A stretch of 64,000 bases of DNA, taken from Streptomyces oryzae (GTDB lineage: Bacteria > Actinomycetota > Actinomycetes > Streptomycetales > Streptomycetaceae). The stretch spans positions 1 to 64,000 of the forward strand of contig NZ_JADKMA010000014.1 in the NCBI RefSeq assembly GCF_017676365.1, given 5' to 3'. Position 1 is the first letter of the stretch, and each line of letters starts with the position of its first letter. The notes under the pieces are model-generated. The model saw only the letters and a program-made list of their open reading frames with translations. It was not told where the DNA came from and searched no databases. Of the stretch, positions 49,631 through 58,745 are shown one piece after another. Both the position numbers and the translations under genes were made by a program.

Positions 49631-51052
49631 TCAGTGGTGGAAGCTGGTGGCCTTCTGTTCGTCCCGTACCAAAGGGCCCGGCTGACTGCGGAGTTCGGGA
49701 AGCAGCCGGTCCAGGGAGTCGAGCAGCAGGTCGGCCAGGTCTGCCGTGAAGCCGTTGCGGCACACGACACGCAGCACGGAGAGGTCCTGCCGGTCGGGCG
49801 GGAAGGTGTAGGCGGGTACGAGCCAGCCGTGCTCACGCAGCCGGCGTGAGACGTCGAAGACGTTGAACGCGGTGACGCCCGGCGCGGTGGTGAAGGCGAA
49901 TGCGGGCAGCTCGTCCCCCCGCGTGAGCAGACGGAAGTCGCCCAGGGACGCGATGCCGGCCGCCAGCGTGCCGGCCACGTCCCTGGCTGCCTGCTGGACG
50001 GCGCGGAAACCTTCCCGGCCCAGCCGGAGGAAGGTGTAGTACTGGGCCGCCACCTGCGCGCCGGGCCGGGAGAAGTTCAGCGCGTAGGTGGGCATGTCGC
50101 CGCCGAGGTAGTTGACGCGGAAGACCAGCTCCTGCGGCAGGCTCTCCGCGTCGCGCCACAGGGCCCAGCCGACCCCTGGGTACACGAGCCCGTATTTGTG
50201 CCCCGAGGTGTTGATGGAGGCGACGCGGTCCAGGCGGAAGTCCCAGACGAGGCCGGGGTCGAGGAAGGGAGCGACCATGGCCCCCGAGGCACCGTCCACA
50301 TGTACCGGGATGTCCAGGCCCGTGCGTTCCTGCAAGGTGTCGAGTGCGGCGCACACCTGCTCCACCGGTTCGTAGGAGCCGTCGAAGGTGGAGCCGAGCA
50401 CGCTCACGACGCCGATGGTGTTCTCGTCGCACAGCTGCGCGGCGGCCTGCGGGTCGAGGTGGAACCGCTCTCCTTCCATGGGCACCAGCCGGGGTTCCAC
50501 CTCCCAGAAGTTGCAGAATTTCTCCCAGCACACCTGGACGTTGACGCCCATGACCAGGTTCGGCCGGGCGCCGGTGCGCAGCCGGTCGGCGTTGCGCCGG
50601 GACCAGCGGCGCTTGAGGGCCATGCCCGCGAGCATGCACGCCTCGCTCGACCCGGTCGTGGAGCAGCCCACGGCCCGCTGCGGGTCGGGGGCGTGCCACA
50701 GGTCGGCGAGCATCGCGACACAGCGCCGCTCCAGTTCGGCCGTCCGGGGATACTCGTCCTTGTCGATCATGTTCTTGGCGCTGCACTCGGCCATCAGGGC
50801 ATCGGCCTGCGGTTCCATCCAGGTGGTGACGAAGGTGGCCAGGTTCAGCCGCGCGTTGCCGTCCAGCATCAGCTCGTCGCGCACAAGGTTGTACGTGGTG
50901 TCGGGCGGCATCGGCTCGTCGGGCAGCCGGTCCGTCGGCGGCACCGCCCGCATCCCGACCGCTGGGTCGGCCGCAGCGTGGAAGGGGTTGACGGCGAGTC
51001 TCCCGCGCTCGGCGTCCGGCTCCTGGCGCGGCGAACCACGATGGACAGCCAC
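49631..51052 (-). CDS. gadB: Glutamate decarboxylase
   Basis: A 473-residue PLP enzyme converting glutamate to GABA and CO2 and consuming a proton. PLP binds Lys286 in INTSGHKYGLVYPGVGW; VHVDGASGAMVAPF, GCSTTGSSEACMLAGMALK and FRVNYLGGDMPTYALNFSRPG are family motifs. Like GadA/GadB of E. coli, it has a His near the C-terminus (TSFHH), where the family's pH switch lies. The GTG start at 51052 follows GGGAGA. No glutamate/GABA antiporter gene is nearby. A role in acid stress or GABA metabolism is plausible. Confidence 0.92.
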   Translation of the reverse strand: MAVHRGSPRQEPDAERGRLAVNPFHAAADPAVGMRAVPPTDRLPDEPMPPDTTYNLVRDELMLDGNARLNLATFVTTWMEPQADALMAECSAKNMIDKDEYPRTAELERRCVAMLADLWHAPDPQRAVGCSTTGSSEACMLAGMALKRRWSRRNADRLRTGARPNLVMGVNVQVCWEKFCNFWEVEPRLVPMEGERFHLDPQAAAQLCDENTIGVVSVLGSTFDGSYEPVEQVCAALDTLQERTGLDIPVHVDGASGAMVAPFLDPGLVWDFRLDRVASINTSGHKYGLVYPGVGWALWRDAESLPQELVFRVNYLGGDMPTYALNFSRPGAQVAAQYYTFLRLGREGFRAVQQAARDVAGTLAAGIASLGDFRLLTRGDELPAFAFTTAPGVTAFNVFDVSRRLREHGWLVPAYTFPPDRQDLSVLRVVCRNGFTADLADLLLDSLDRLLPELRSQPGPLVRDEQKATSFHH

Positions 51053-51157
51053 AGGTCTCCCTCCACACGAACAGCGACATCGACAGCGGCAGCAGCAAGG
51101 CAGCAGGTCGAGCGTAAGCGCGGCCGTCGTCTGCGGCGCTGCGGCACGACGAGCGCG

Positions 51158-51517
51158 TCAGGCCATGGGTGCGGAGCCGCCGCTGCCCCGCCGCAGTGTG
51201 CGGGCGCACCAGCCGATGATCAGCGCGTTCACCAGGGCACCGAGGCCGACGGCGACGAACAGCATGGAGACGTGGTCCGGCAGCACGAGCACGATCAGGC
51301 TCACCGGCGCGGTGGCGAACAGCGGTATCACTCCGGCCATGGAGGCGTCGGGCTGATCGCCGCTGCTCACCACGACCGCCCAGATCACCAGGGCAGCGCA
51401 TACGGCGAGGTAGCCGCGGGCGAGAACGCTGCGGAACGCGTCACGCACGGTGCCGAGGGCGGTGCGGGTGGCGTCGGAGTCGGTCATGGGAGCGCGCTCC
51501 TCGTGTGCGGTGCTCAT
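51158..51517 (-). CDS. Small membrane protein coupled to a two-component system
   Basis: A 119-residue protein with three or four membrane spans (YLAVCAALVIWAVVVSS, GVIPLFATAPVSLIVLVLP, MLFVAVGLGALVNALIIGW) and a basic C-terminus. It resembles the SCO4225-type family from memory. Its ATG at 51517 overlaps the stop of the response regulator by 4 nt, so it is coupled to the sensor-regulator pair. An alternative start at 51487 would remove ten residues. It may be a target or accessory sensor of the system. Confidence 0.7.
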   Translation of the reverse strand: MSTAHEERAPMTDSDATRTALGTVRDAFRSVLARGYLAVCAALVIWAVVVSSGDQPDASMAGVIPLFATAPVSLIVLVLPDHVSMLFVAVGLGALVNALIIGWCARTLRRGSGGSAPMA

Positions 51518-52230
51518 GAGTGGGACATTCCTTTCGGTGACGGGTCCGCCAGGCCCGGGGCCGGCGGGTTGGCCCGGGCGAGGCCCAGGTCGTACGCGAG
51601 AATCGTGGCCTGCACCCGGTCGCGCAGTCCGAGCTTGCGCAGCAGCGCGTTCACATGCGATTTGACGGTCCCGACGGTGATGCCGAGCTCGTCGGCGATC
51701 TCCGCGTTGTTCAGTCCGGAAGCCACCAGGGTGAGGACGAAGCGCTCCCGTGCGGTCAGCCGCTCCAGTGAGCCCGCGTCCTGCCCGGGCCGCGGACCGG
51801 TGGCCGGGCCGGAGGCGTAGTGGCCGATGAGTCTGCGGGTCGCGGACGGTGCCAGGACGCTCTCGCCGGCGGCCACGATCCGGATCCCGGTCAGCAGTTC
51901 GGCCGCGTGCACGTCCTTGAGCAGGAAGCCGGAGGCGCCGGCGCGCAGCGCGTCGAAGACGTAGGCGTCCAGATCGAAGGTGGTCAGCACCAGCACCCGG
52001 GGCGGGTGCTCGCGCGCGGTGAGGATGCGGGTGGCGGCGATGCCGTCGAGCCCTGGCATCCGTACGTCCATGACGACGACGTCGGGCGCGAGTTGCTCCG
52101 CCAGGCTCACCGCGGCGGCGCCGTCACCGGCCTCTCCGACGACTGTTAGGTCGGGTTCGTCGTCGATGACCGCGGCGAATCCCGCCCGGACGACGATCTG
52201 GTCGTCGACGACCAGCACCTTGACGGTCAT
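51514..52230 (-). CDS. NarL/LuxR-type response regulator
   Basis: A 238-residue regulator. The receiver domain has phosphorylation site Asp55 (VVVMDVRMPG) and switch residues in VLTTFD and LLKD. The LuxR-type helix-turn-helix is at about 155-215 (LTARERFVLTLVASGLNNAEIADELG, TVKSHVNALLRKLG). It overlaps the upstream histidine kinase by 4 nt and the membrane-protein gene by 4 nt, so all three are translationally coupled. Targets unknown. Confidence 0.92.
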   Translation of the reverse strand: MTVKVLVVDDQIVVRAGFAAVIDDEPDLTVVGEAGDGAAAVSLAEQLAPDVVVMDVRMPGLDGIAATRILTAREHPPRVLVLTTFDLDAYVFDALRAGASGFLLKDVHAAELLTGIRIVAAGESVLAPSATRRLIGHYASGPATGPRPGQDAGSLERLTARERFVLTLVASGLNNAEIADELGITVGTVKSHVNALLRKLGLRDRVQATILAYDLGLARANPPAPGLADPSPKGMSHS

Positions 52231-54686
52231 CGGGCTTCCTCCTCGTCTCCCCCGCCCGGGACGGGCTCCGCGCGGCAGCGGGCCGGGCCGGCGGCTCCGT
52301 CGTGCTCCGCTGGGGTCAGGGGCAGGCGCAGCAGGACCGTGCCCGGCGCTTGGACCGTCATGGTGCCACCGACAGCGGCGGCCCGGGCCGCCAGCCGCTC
52401 ACGGGCCGTGAGACGGGTGGCCTGCGGGACGCCGGTGGCGGTGAGGGTCAAGATGTCGTCCGCCGCGTCGAGTACGAGCTCGGCCGGTTCCTCGCCGCCG
52501 GCCTCCAGTACCGTCTCGGCAGCACGGTAGGCGGCGAGATCCACTGCGGCCGGCAGCCGCTCGGGCACCCGCTCGGTGAGCCGCACCTCGACCGGCCGGC
52601 CGGTGGCCCGCCACTGGTGGACCAGCAGGTCGAGGGCCTGCAGCGTGGGCTGCGGCCGCAGTTCGGCCCGGGCTTCCCCCTCCCTGACCGTCTCCAGCAG
52701 GGCCCGCATGGCGGCCAGCGCCGCGCGGGCCCGCTCCGCCGTCTGCCCGAGCCGCCCGGCCTCCGCCTCCCGCACGACCTCCGCCGTACGCGTCAGCACG
52801 GTGGTCTCCAACCCGGCGGTGATGCGGCGGCGTTCGGCCCACGCGTCGCGTACCGCCTCCTCCGTCCACGAGGCGAGGCGTTGGTGGTACGCGTGCTGGG
52901 CGGCATCCCGGCGCCGTCCGTACCACGTACCGGCAGCGGCGGCCGCCAGTCCGGCGGAGGCCGTCGTCGTGCCGACAACGACCCAGGTCGGCGGGGTGAA
53001 GCCGCCGTCGATGAGGACCAGAACCCCCACCGCCAAGTGGAGCGCGACGGCTCCCGCCAGAACGGCCGAACGCGGCACGGCCATGCAGGCCGCCACCAGC
53101 GCGACGGCGAACGGGCGTCCCGAGCCGGACCCGCCGGAGCCGGACCAGTCGGAGCCGGGCCTGGGGCGGGGCGGCAGTGCCGCGGAGAGACCGCCCTCCA
53201 CAGGGCGGGCCGCCATCATCGCAAGCGCGACACAGCTGGGCAGCATGCTCAGCACCGGCGGCAGCACCGCGGGACCCGTGTACCCGCTCACGGACATCGC
53301 CGCGGGCCAGAGCCAGGCCAGGACGAGCAGTACGCCCAGGGCGGTCCGCGGGGCGCGGCGCAGCCACAGCAGCGCGACGGCCTGCGCGGTGGCGAGTAGC
53401 GCGAAGAGCGCTCCGGCGGAGACGGACGGGCCGGACGGTGTCGTGCTGTCGCGGATGACGAGCACCGGCAGCAGCGGCTGGAAGCACAGTGCGGCAGCCG
53501 CCACGAACTGGGCGAGGCGATAGGCGCGGGGCACCGTCGTCGGCGTGGCTGCGGTGGTGCGCCCCGGCAGCAGGGCACATACCTCCCATCCGCCGTCCGG
53601 TGTCGGGCCGGTGGTGAGCGAGCCGCCCGCCTCGCGGGCCCGGCCGCGCAGGAAGTTCTGCCCGCGCCCGCCGCCGAGTCCGGCACCGCGCGGCGTACCG
53701 GCGGCTGAGGTGCCGGGCGGCGCGTTGCGCACCACGACCTCCGTGTGCGCGTCTGTGCAGGTGCAGCGCACGGTGGTGGCGGCGCCCGAGGCGTGGCGCA
53801 CCGCGTTGGTCAGCGCCTCGCGGACGATCCCGTAGGCGGCGTCGCCGACGGAGCCGTCGGGGAGGGTGTTGATGTCGCAGGTCACCGGCTGTCCCAGGGC
53901 ACGGAAGCCGGCCACCAGCTCGCCCAGCCGCTCCTGCGGTGCGGGAAGGTCCTGCGGGGAGGGTGCCGGGGCTCGTACGGCGCTGAGGGCCCGGGTCACC
54001 TCGCGGCCGGTCCCGGCGGCGAACTCCAGTGCCTGTTCGGCCAGTTCGGGGCGGCGGTCGCGGAGTCCGAGTGCCGCCTCCACGGTCACGACCACCGCCG
54101 TCAGATGGTGGGCGCTGACGTCGTGCAGCTCCCGCTCCATCCGGCGCCGCTCGGCAGCCGGCAGCCGGTGGCGCTCCGTCTCGGCCCGGCGCAGGCGCCG
54201 TTCGGCGGTCCGCCGGGCGGCGCGCAGCCGCCGCGTCCGCAGCCCCGCGCCGCAGGCAGCCGCGTAGAGCAGGGCGGTCAGTACGAGGTCGAGCCCTTGG
54301 CGGTCGCCCAGTCCGTGCAGACTGAGTCCGTGCAGCATCTGCCAGGCCGCCAGCGTCGCCACGCACAGCAGCGCGGTGACGGTGTCCGTCTCGACGGCGA
54401 CCGTGAAAAGGGCCAGCGCGACGCCCGCGGTACCGAGCACCGCCACCGCTCCCGCGGGCAGCGGCCCGGCGCCGACCGCGCAGGCCGCGGCGACCAGGAT
54501 GAGGACGGGCACCGGGCGGGTGCGGCGGGCCGTGAGCGCGACGGTCACCAGGCCGCCGACCAGGGCCGCGGCCAGGAGCTGAGCAGCTGTCGGGGCCGCG
54601 CTGCGCACCAGTACGGCCCCTGCCCATACCGCGGCCTGGGCACCGAGCAGCAGGACCGGGAGGAACCGGTCGTCAGTTCGTTCCAT
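52227..54686 (-). CDS. Sensor histidine kinase with an internally duplicated, degenerate second half
   Basis: An 819-residue protein built from two kinase-like halves. The first has about five membrane spans, then a HisKA_3 helix with the phosphorylated His188 (MERELHDVSAHH) and an ATPase domain (VREALTNAVRHASG, GRGQNFLRGRAREAGG). The second half has more spans (about 405-585) and a similar cytoplasmic domain, but at the place of the histidine it reads AERRRITAGLETTVL, without His, and its ATP-binding motifs are poor. So one half is active and the other is probably a regulatory copy. The ATG at 54686 starts the first span. Confidence 0.85.
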   Translation of the reverse strand: MERTDDRFLPVLLLGAQAAVWAGAVLVRSAAPTAAQLLAAALVGGLVTVALTARRTRPVPVLILVAAACAVGAGPLPAGAVAVLGTAGVALALFTVAVETDTVTALLCVATLAAWQMLHGLSLHGLGDRQGLDLVLTALLYAAACGAGLRTRRLRAARRTAERRLRRAETERHRLPAAERRRMERELHDVSAHHLTAVVVTVEAALGLRDRRPELAEQALEFAAGTGREVTRALSAVRAPAPSPQDLPAPQERLGELVAGFRALGQPVTCDINTLPDGSVGDAAYGIVREALTNAVRHASGAATTVRCTCTDAHTEVVVRNAPPGTSAAGTPRGAGLGGGRGQNFLRGRAREAGGSLTTGPTPDGGWEVCALLPGRTTAATPTTVPRAYRLAQFVAAAALCFQPLLPVLVIRDSTTPSGPSVSAGALFALLATAQAVALLWLRRAPRTALGVLLVLAWLWPAAMSVSGYTGPAVLPPVLSMLPSCVALAMMAARPVEGGLSAALPPRPRPGSDWSGSGGSGSGRPFAVALVAACMAVPRSAVLAGAVALHLAVGVLVLIDGGFTPPTWVVVGTTTASAGLAAAAAGTWYGRRRDAAQHAYHQRLASWTEEAVRDAWAERRRITAGLETTVLTRTAEVVREAEAGRLGQTAERARAALAAMRALLETVREGEARAELRPQPTLQALDLLVHQWRATGRPVEVRLTERVPERLPAAVDLAAYRAAETVLEAGGEEPAELVLDAADDILTLTATGVPQATRLTARERLAARAAAVGGTMTVQAPGTVLLRLPLTPAEHDGAAGPARCRAEPVPGGGDEEEAR

Positions 54687-54921
54687 GATGCGTCTCAGGC
54701 TATGGCCGTGCCCGGAGCACCGGCATCGCGCAGCAGGGCGATCCCGTTCTCCAACCAGAGATAGAGAGGGCTCAGGACGCGGCGTTCCCGGCTGGAGGAG
54801 TTCCGCTGTTGTTCCCCCTCCGTACAGATTCCCGGGTGGCCGGGACTGGCAGGATGCGTGGGTCTTCTCGCCCGGTGACCGGCGAGGCAGCGTATGGTTC
54901 CTCGCATTCACAGGGCTGGCA

Positions 54922-56025
54922 TTGGCGACTGACAAGCTTTCAGCGGCTCCGGCGGCGGCACCGCAAGCCGCTGTCCACCAGGCGGACGCGACGCCGTCGG
55001 CACCGCCACGGCGCGAACACCGGTACGACATCGACCTGCTGCGCGTCATCTGCGCCTGCTCGGTCATCCTCGGGCACGTCGGCGGCGAGTGCATGCTCGC
55101 GGTCGGCAAGAGCGCGGAGAACGGCCGTGCGGTCTACTGGACCGGGCTGTTCCTCGACTCGGTGACCAGTTGGGCCGTTCCGATGTACTTCGCGATCGCG
55201 GGCTGGGCGGTACTGGTGGGAGCGCCGCCCCGAAGCGGTGGGACGCTGCGCAAACGCTCCCTGCGCATGATCGTTCCGGTGGGCATCTGGTCGGCTGTCT
55301 ACCTCGCCTGGGGATGGTGGCGGGACACCAACGGCCGGCCGACGCCGAAGCTGGCGCTGGACGCCGTCTTCGGCACCGTCCAGCCCGCTTTCCACCTGTG
55401 GTACTTCTACGCACACGTCCCGCTGATCCTGGTCCTGGGTTTCGTGATGCTACTGAAGGCCGGAAAGCGCCCCTGGGGTGTCGTCGCGGCGCTCGTGGTG
55501 ATCGCGGCAGGGCCCACGGCCTTCAGCGATCTGGCAGAGCTCACCGGGTGGGACGTACCGCGCTTCGGCTGGCAGGCGGGGACGTATTCGCTGGTCTACG
55601 CGGTGGTCGGCGCGCTGCTGCTCGGCCTGCCGGCCACCAGGCGCCGGCACCGCTGGTGGTGGCTGGCGGGCGCGGTGGTGTCCCTGGCCGCTGTGCTGTG
55701 GTCGCAGGACCGGATCCACTTCGTCATCCCCAACGCCAGCATCTTCGTGGCCGCGCTCAGCTGCTGTGTGCTGTTCGCCGCCAACGGGGTGCGGATACCG
55801 GAGCGAGTGCGTCCGGTGCTGGCCAAGGTGACGGACGCCGGGCTGGGCGCCTTCATGTTCCATGTGCTGCTGCTGAAGGCGGTCTCGCCCGCGTTCGTCT
55901 CCGCGGAACGCGGCTGGCTGGGCGCGGCCGGCGCTGCGGCCGCGCTCGCCGTCGTCACGGTGATCCCGTCCTTCGGCCTGAGCCTGCTGTGGGGCCGGCT
56001 CGGGCTGCGGCGCTACCTGGGGTAG
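54922..56025 (+). CDS. Acyltransferase family 3 membrane protein (start uncertain)
   Basis: About 367 residues with ten membrane spans. HRYDIDLLRVICACSVILGHVGG holds the conserved arginine and histidine of acyltransferase-3 proteins, which acylate cell-surface sugars. VPMYFAIAGWAVLVG and AFHLWYFYAHVPLILVLGF are further signatures. There is no ATG or GTG in frame near the domain start: the frame is open to 54685, but that end is the divergent kinase's own start. I use TTG at 54922, which has AGGG upstream. It converges with a glycosyltransferase operon and the two coding regions overlap by 13 bp at their ends. Confidence 0.75.
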   Translation: MATDKLSAAPAAAPQAAVHQADATPSAPPRREHRYDIDLLRVICACSVILGHVGGECMLAVGKSAENGRAVYWTGLFLDSVTSWAVPMYFAIAGWAVLVGAPPRSGGTLRKRSLRMIVPVGIWSAVYLAWGWWRDTNGRPTPKLALDAVFGTVQPAFHLWYFYAHVPLILVLGFVMLLKAGKRPWGVVAALVVIAAGPTAFSDLAELTGWDVPRFGWQAGTYSLVYAVVGALLLGLPATRRRHRWWWLAGAVVSLAAVLWSQDRIHFVIPNASIFVAALSCCVLFAANGVRIPERVRPVLAKVTDAGLGAFMFHVLLLKAVSPAFVSAERGWLGAAGAAAALAVVTVIPSFGLSLLWGRLGLRRYLG

Positions 56026-57440
56026 GCCGAGCCGGCGGTCTCACCCGCTCGCGTGCGCAGTCTGCGCTGTGCGGCGCGGATGCGGCGAGCGGCCCAGCGT
56101 GCCGAGGGGCTGCGACGCAGCAGCCGGGCGCGGACCGAGGTACCGCCTCCGGGGAGCGCCAGCGCGGTCAGCCGGCGGCGTTTGAAGTAGCGTTCGGTGT
56201 CGTCGCCGAGGTGGGCTTCCAGCCAGCTGCTGGCGGGCTCGCGCAGGAGCGGGTGGAGCTTCGCCTGCATGCAGTAGCCCACCGTCCGTACCAGCGCGCC
56301 GAGTTCGTCGGTCCGCTCCCCCGCCGCCTGGAGGTGTTCCGCGCCGCGCTCCAGATCGGGTACGGCGAAGTCGACAATGGTCACGGGTATCCGGTTGCTG
56401 TTCTGATAGGGCGTCAGCCGGTCCAGCAGCGCCTCGGTGCCCACCTTGGCGATCGGGATCCCGTAGTAGGTGGCGGCGGTCAGCAGCGCGGTGGAGAAGC
56501 AGCCGACGACGAGAGTTGGCCGGCACCGGTCGTAGACGGCCTCCGCCAGCACCGGCCCCTCCAGGACGTGCAGGCGCACTCCCGCCTGGGCGGCTTCCTT
56601 CTCCAGTACGTGGGAGTAGCGCGCTGGGGCCGTGGGATGCGGTTTGAACACCACGCACTCATGGCCTGCGGCCACCGCCCCGCGGAGCATCCGCGCGTGG
56701 AGCTCTTCCTCCTCCTCGGGGGTGAGGATGTCCAGCGCGGCGAGATACTGGCCCAGCAGCACAGCGGTGGGGCGGTCAGCGGCGACGCGGGCCAGCTCCG
56801 GCTCCCCGGCCGCGGCCTCGCCCAGTTCGCCGAGCACCTTCAAAAAGGCGTCGCCCGGCACGGTCTCGGCCCGTACGGAGTGCTCGGTCAGCAGCAGCGG
56901 GCGCAGCCCCGGCACCAGGTCGAGGTGCAGCAGCCGCTGTATCCGGCAGCCCAGCCACTGGGGCAGCCGCTCCCGGGTGGGTCCGTAGCTCATCAGCCCG
57001 TCGGCATAGACGTGGACGACGCTGCCGCCGAAGATGGTGGCCAGTGCCCTGGCGGGGCTGACCTGGATCGACTCCACGACCAGTTCCACCGGTGCACTGC
57101 CCAGCCCCCAGGCGTTGCGGAACATCCGCTCCCAGACGGGCGACTCGTCCCGCGGTGGCGTCCACGTGCTCGGGTGGTGGGGCCGGATGGTCGCGTTCCA
57201 GTCGATGATCTCGTCGAACCGCCGCGCGAGGCCATGGAATCCGTTCATGTCGGCGAGCCGGGTGGCCGCCTCGGGCGTGGCGGCGTTGTTGGACACCAGC
57301 AGAATCCTGCGGGCCGCGGCGGGCGGCCCGAACTGTCCGGCGTCGACCGCGGCGGCCAGCGTCGCGACCCCGTAGAGCGTGGAGACTTCGAAGATCTGCA
57401 CGGGCCGCGTGGTCCTGCGCTGCTCAGGGAGCTGGGACAT
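56013..57440 (-). CDS. Polysialyltransferase-family glycosyltransferase
   Basis: A 475-residue protein resembling the alpha-2,8-polysialyltransferase family (Pfam group of bacterial polysialic-acid enzymes). Recognisable parts are an N-terminal Rossmann-like region (QIFEVSTLYGVATLAAAVD, ILLVSNNAATPEA), HVYADGLMSYG, the phosphate-binding-like CVVFKPHPTAPARY, and VVGCFSTALLTAATYYGIPI. In Streptomyces such enzymes accompany Kdn- or phosphate-containing teichoic-type wall polymers. It starts 2 nt after the GT2 gene stop in the same operon. A basic C-terminal tail of about 40 residues may bind membrane. Sugar donor unknown. Confidence 0.8.
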   Translation of the reverse strand: MSQLPEQRRTTRPVQIFEVSTLYGVATLAAAVDAGQFGPPAAARRILLVSNNAATPEAATRLADMNGFHGLARRFDEIIDWNATIRPHHPSTWTPPRDESPVWERMFRNAWGLGSAPVELVVESIQVSPARALATIFGGSVVHVYADGLMSYGPTRERLPQWLGCRIQRLLHLDLVPGLRPLLLTEHSVRAETVPGDAFLKVLGELGEAAAGEPELARVAADRPTAVLLGQYLAALDILTPEEEEELHARMLRGAVAAGHECVVFKPHPTAPARYSHVLEKEAAQAGVRLHVLEGPVLAEAVYDRCRPTLVVGCFSTALLTAATYYGIPIAKVGTEALLDRLTPYQNSNRIPVTIVDFAVPDLERGAEHLQAAGERTDELGALVRTVGYCMQAKLHPLLREPASSWLEAHLGDDTERYFKRRRLTALALPGGGTSVRARLLRRSPSARWAARRIRAAQRRLRTRAGETAGSAYPR

Positions 57441-57442
57441 GG

Positions 57443-58411
57443 TCAGGCCGCCGCCTTCCTCGCCGTACGGAACCGCCGCAGCATGTCGGCGCGCTTGTCG
57501 TCCATGCCGGCGAGGGTCGTGTCCAGCACGTCCTGGGGCATGCCCTCCAGCGCGGTGGTCACCATCTTCTTCAGCCGTCTGGCGACGGGAGCGTGGTAGC
57601 GCCGGATGTTGGTCAGGTGGAAGGCGAGCAGCGCGCAGTATGTCCGCACCGCCTTGGGCAGGAAGCGCTCCCCCTCGGGATCGGCGGCCAGGTCGGCGAG
57701 CAGCGCGTCGTGTGCGGGAATGAAGTCCAGTTGCCGGGCGTCCCGGATCTGGGTGAGCGAGGTGGTGACCCCGCGCCGGTAGAACACGCCGTGCAGCCCG
57801 GTCGCCGCGAAGGTCCTGGCCCGCAGGTGCAGCCGCCAGGTCCACAGCCGGTCCTCGGCGGTACGCAGATCCACCGCGAACCGCAGCGCGCCGCCGTCGA
57901 AAAGGCTGCGGCGGTAGACGCCGGCCCAGACGAAGGGATAGTCCACCATCGTCTCGGCGTGCGGCGGGGCGATCACCTCTCGCGGGTGCAGCACCTTGTC
58001 CCGCACAGGTGCGGGAGCGCGGCGCACGACCCGCGTGGCGCCGGTGCTCTGCACATGGTCGGTGCGTACGAAGTCGCAGCCCAGTTCATCGATGCTGCGG
58101 ACGAGTTCATCGAGATATCCGGGGCCGTACCAGTCGTCCCCGTCGAGAAAAGTGAGGTAGTCGCCGCCGGCGGCCTCGATGCCGCTGTTGCGGCTCTGTG
58201 CGATGCCCTTGTTCTCCTCGTGCCTGATGACAGTGGTGCGGGCGAGCCGGTGCTGCCACCCGCTCAGGATCTCCGGGGTGGCGTCGGTGGAGCAGTCGTC
58301 GACGAGGATGAACTCGGTTGCCGGCCCCGCGTTGTTGGCGAGACTCCGCAGCGTGTCGTCCGCGAATTCCTGCACATTGTGGAAGGGAACAATGACGGAG
58401 AGTTTGGGCAT
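57443..58411 (-). CDS. GT2-family glycosyltransferase
   Basis: A 322-residue GT-A enzyme. MPKLSVIVPFHNVQEFADDTL begins the nucleotide-sugar fold, EFILVDDCSTDATPEIL continues it, and YLTFLDGDDWYGPGYL contains the metal-binding acids. A C-terminal region of basic helices (RRLKKMV, RADMLRRFRTARKAAA) suggests membrane association. It is the first gene of a two-gene operon with a polysialyltransferase-like enzyme and probably adds sugars to a surface polymer. Confidence 0.88.
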   Translation of the reverse strand: MPKLSVIVPFHNVQEFADDTLRSLANNAGPATEFILVDDCSTDATPEILSGWQHRLARTTVIRHEENKGIAQSRNSGIEAAGGDYLTFLDGDDWYGPGYLDELVRSIDELGCDFVRTDHVQSTGATRVVRRAPAPVRDKVLHPREVIAPPHAETMVDYPFVWAGVYRRSLFDGGALRFAVDLRTAEDRLWTWRLHLRARTFAATGLHGVFYRRGVTTSLTQIRDARQLDFIPAHDALLADLAADPEGERFLPKAVRTYCALLAFHLTNIRRYHAPVARRLKKMVTTALEGMPQDVLDTTLAGMDDKRADMLRRFRTARKAAA

Positions 58412-58745
58412 GCGTTATCCAGGCGGTAAGGGAAACGAATGAGACGACGAGAAGAACGTGCGCACCGGTGAACTATCGGTGAACGGCCATGAATCGACCG
58501 GAAAACAAAATCAAAAGAACAGGGGCCGAACGGTCCGGGGACGGCATCGGGAGATGCGACCGCAGCCGTCAGCATAATCGAAGGAGGACATTTTTCGACA
58601 TGGTCGATTCTTGAACCCGAAAGAATGCAGCAGGTTGCTGAAACTTACGGAAGGCTCGGCCTCGCAACCGGAGCTGCAGGCGCCCGGAGTGTGCTCCGTA
58701 GACTGTAGACAATGGACCGTTGTTGGCCACGGGAACGGGGTGGGG
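58412..58745. other. 334-bp divergent control region (GT2 operon / GntR gene)
   Basis: Relatively A/T-rich with purine runs around 58430-58620. It must contain the glycosyltransferase promoter. The GntR end carries the operator listed separately. No gene or hairpin was found in the rest. Confidence 0.45.
58699..58713. promoter_or_regulatory. FCD-GntR-type operator overlapping the -10 of its own gene
   Basis: ACTGTAGACAAT at 58702-58713 matches the FadR/VanR-type consensus ATTGTATACAAT at 10 of 12 positions. TAGACT at 58699-58704 is a plausible -10 hexamer. ACAATGGACCGTTGT (58710-58724) is a further imperfect palindrome. Together they suggest autorepression. Confidence 0.55.

Noticed and set aside
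52227..55109. Longer kinase start up to position 55109
   Set aside because: The extra 141 residues are Ser/Pro/Arg-rich nonsense antisense to the acyltransferase; ATG at 54686 opens the first membrane span.
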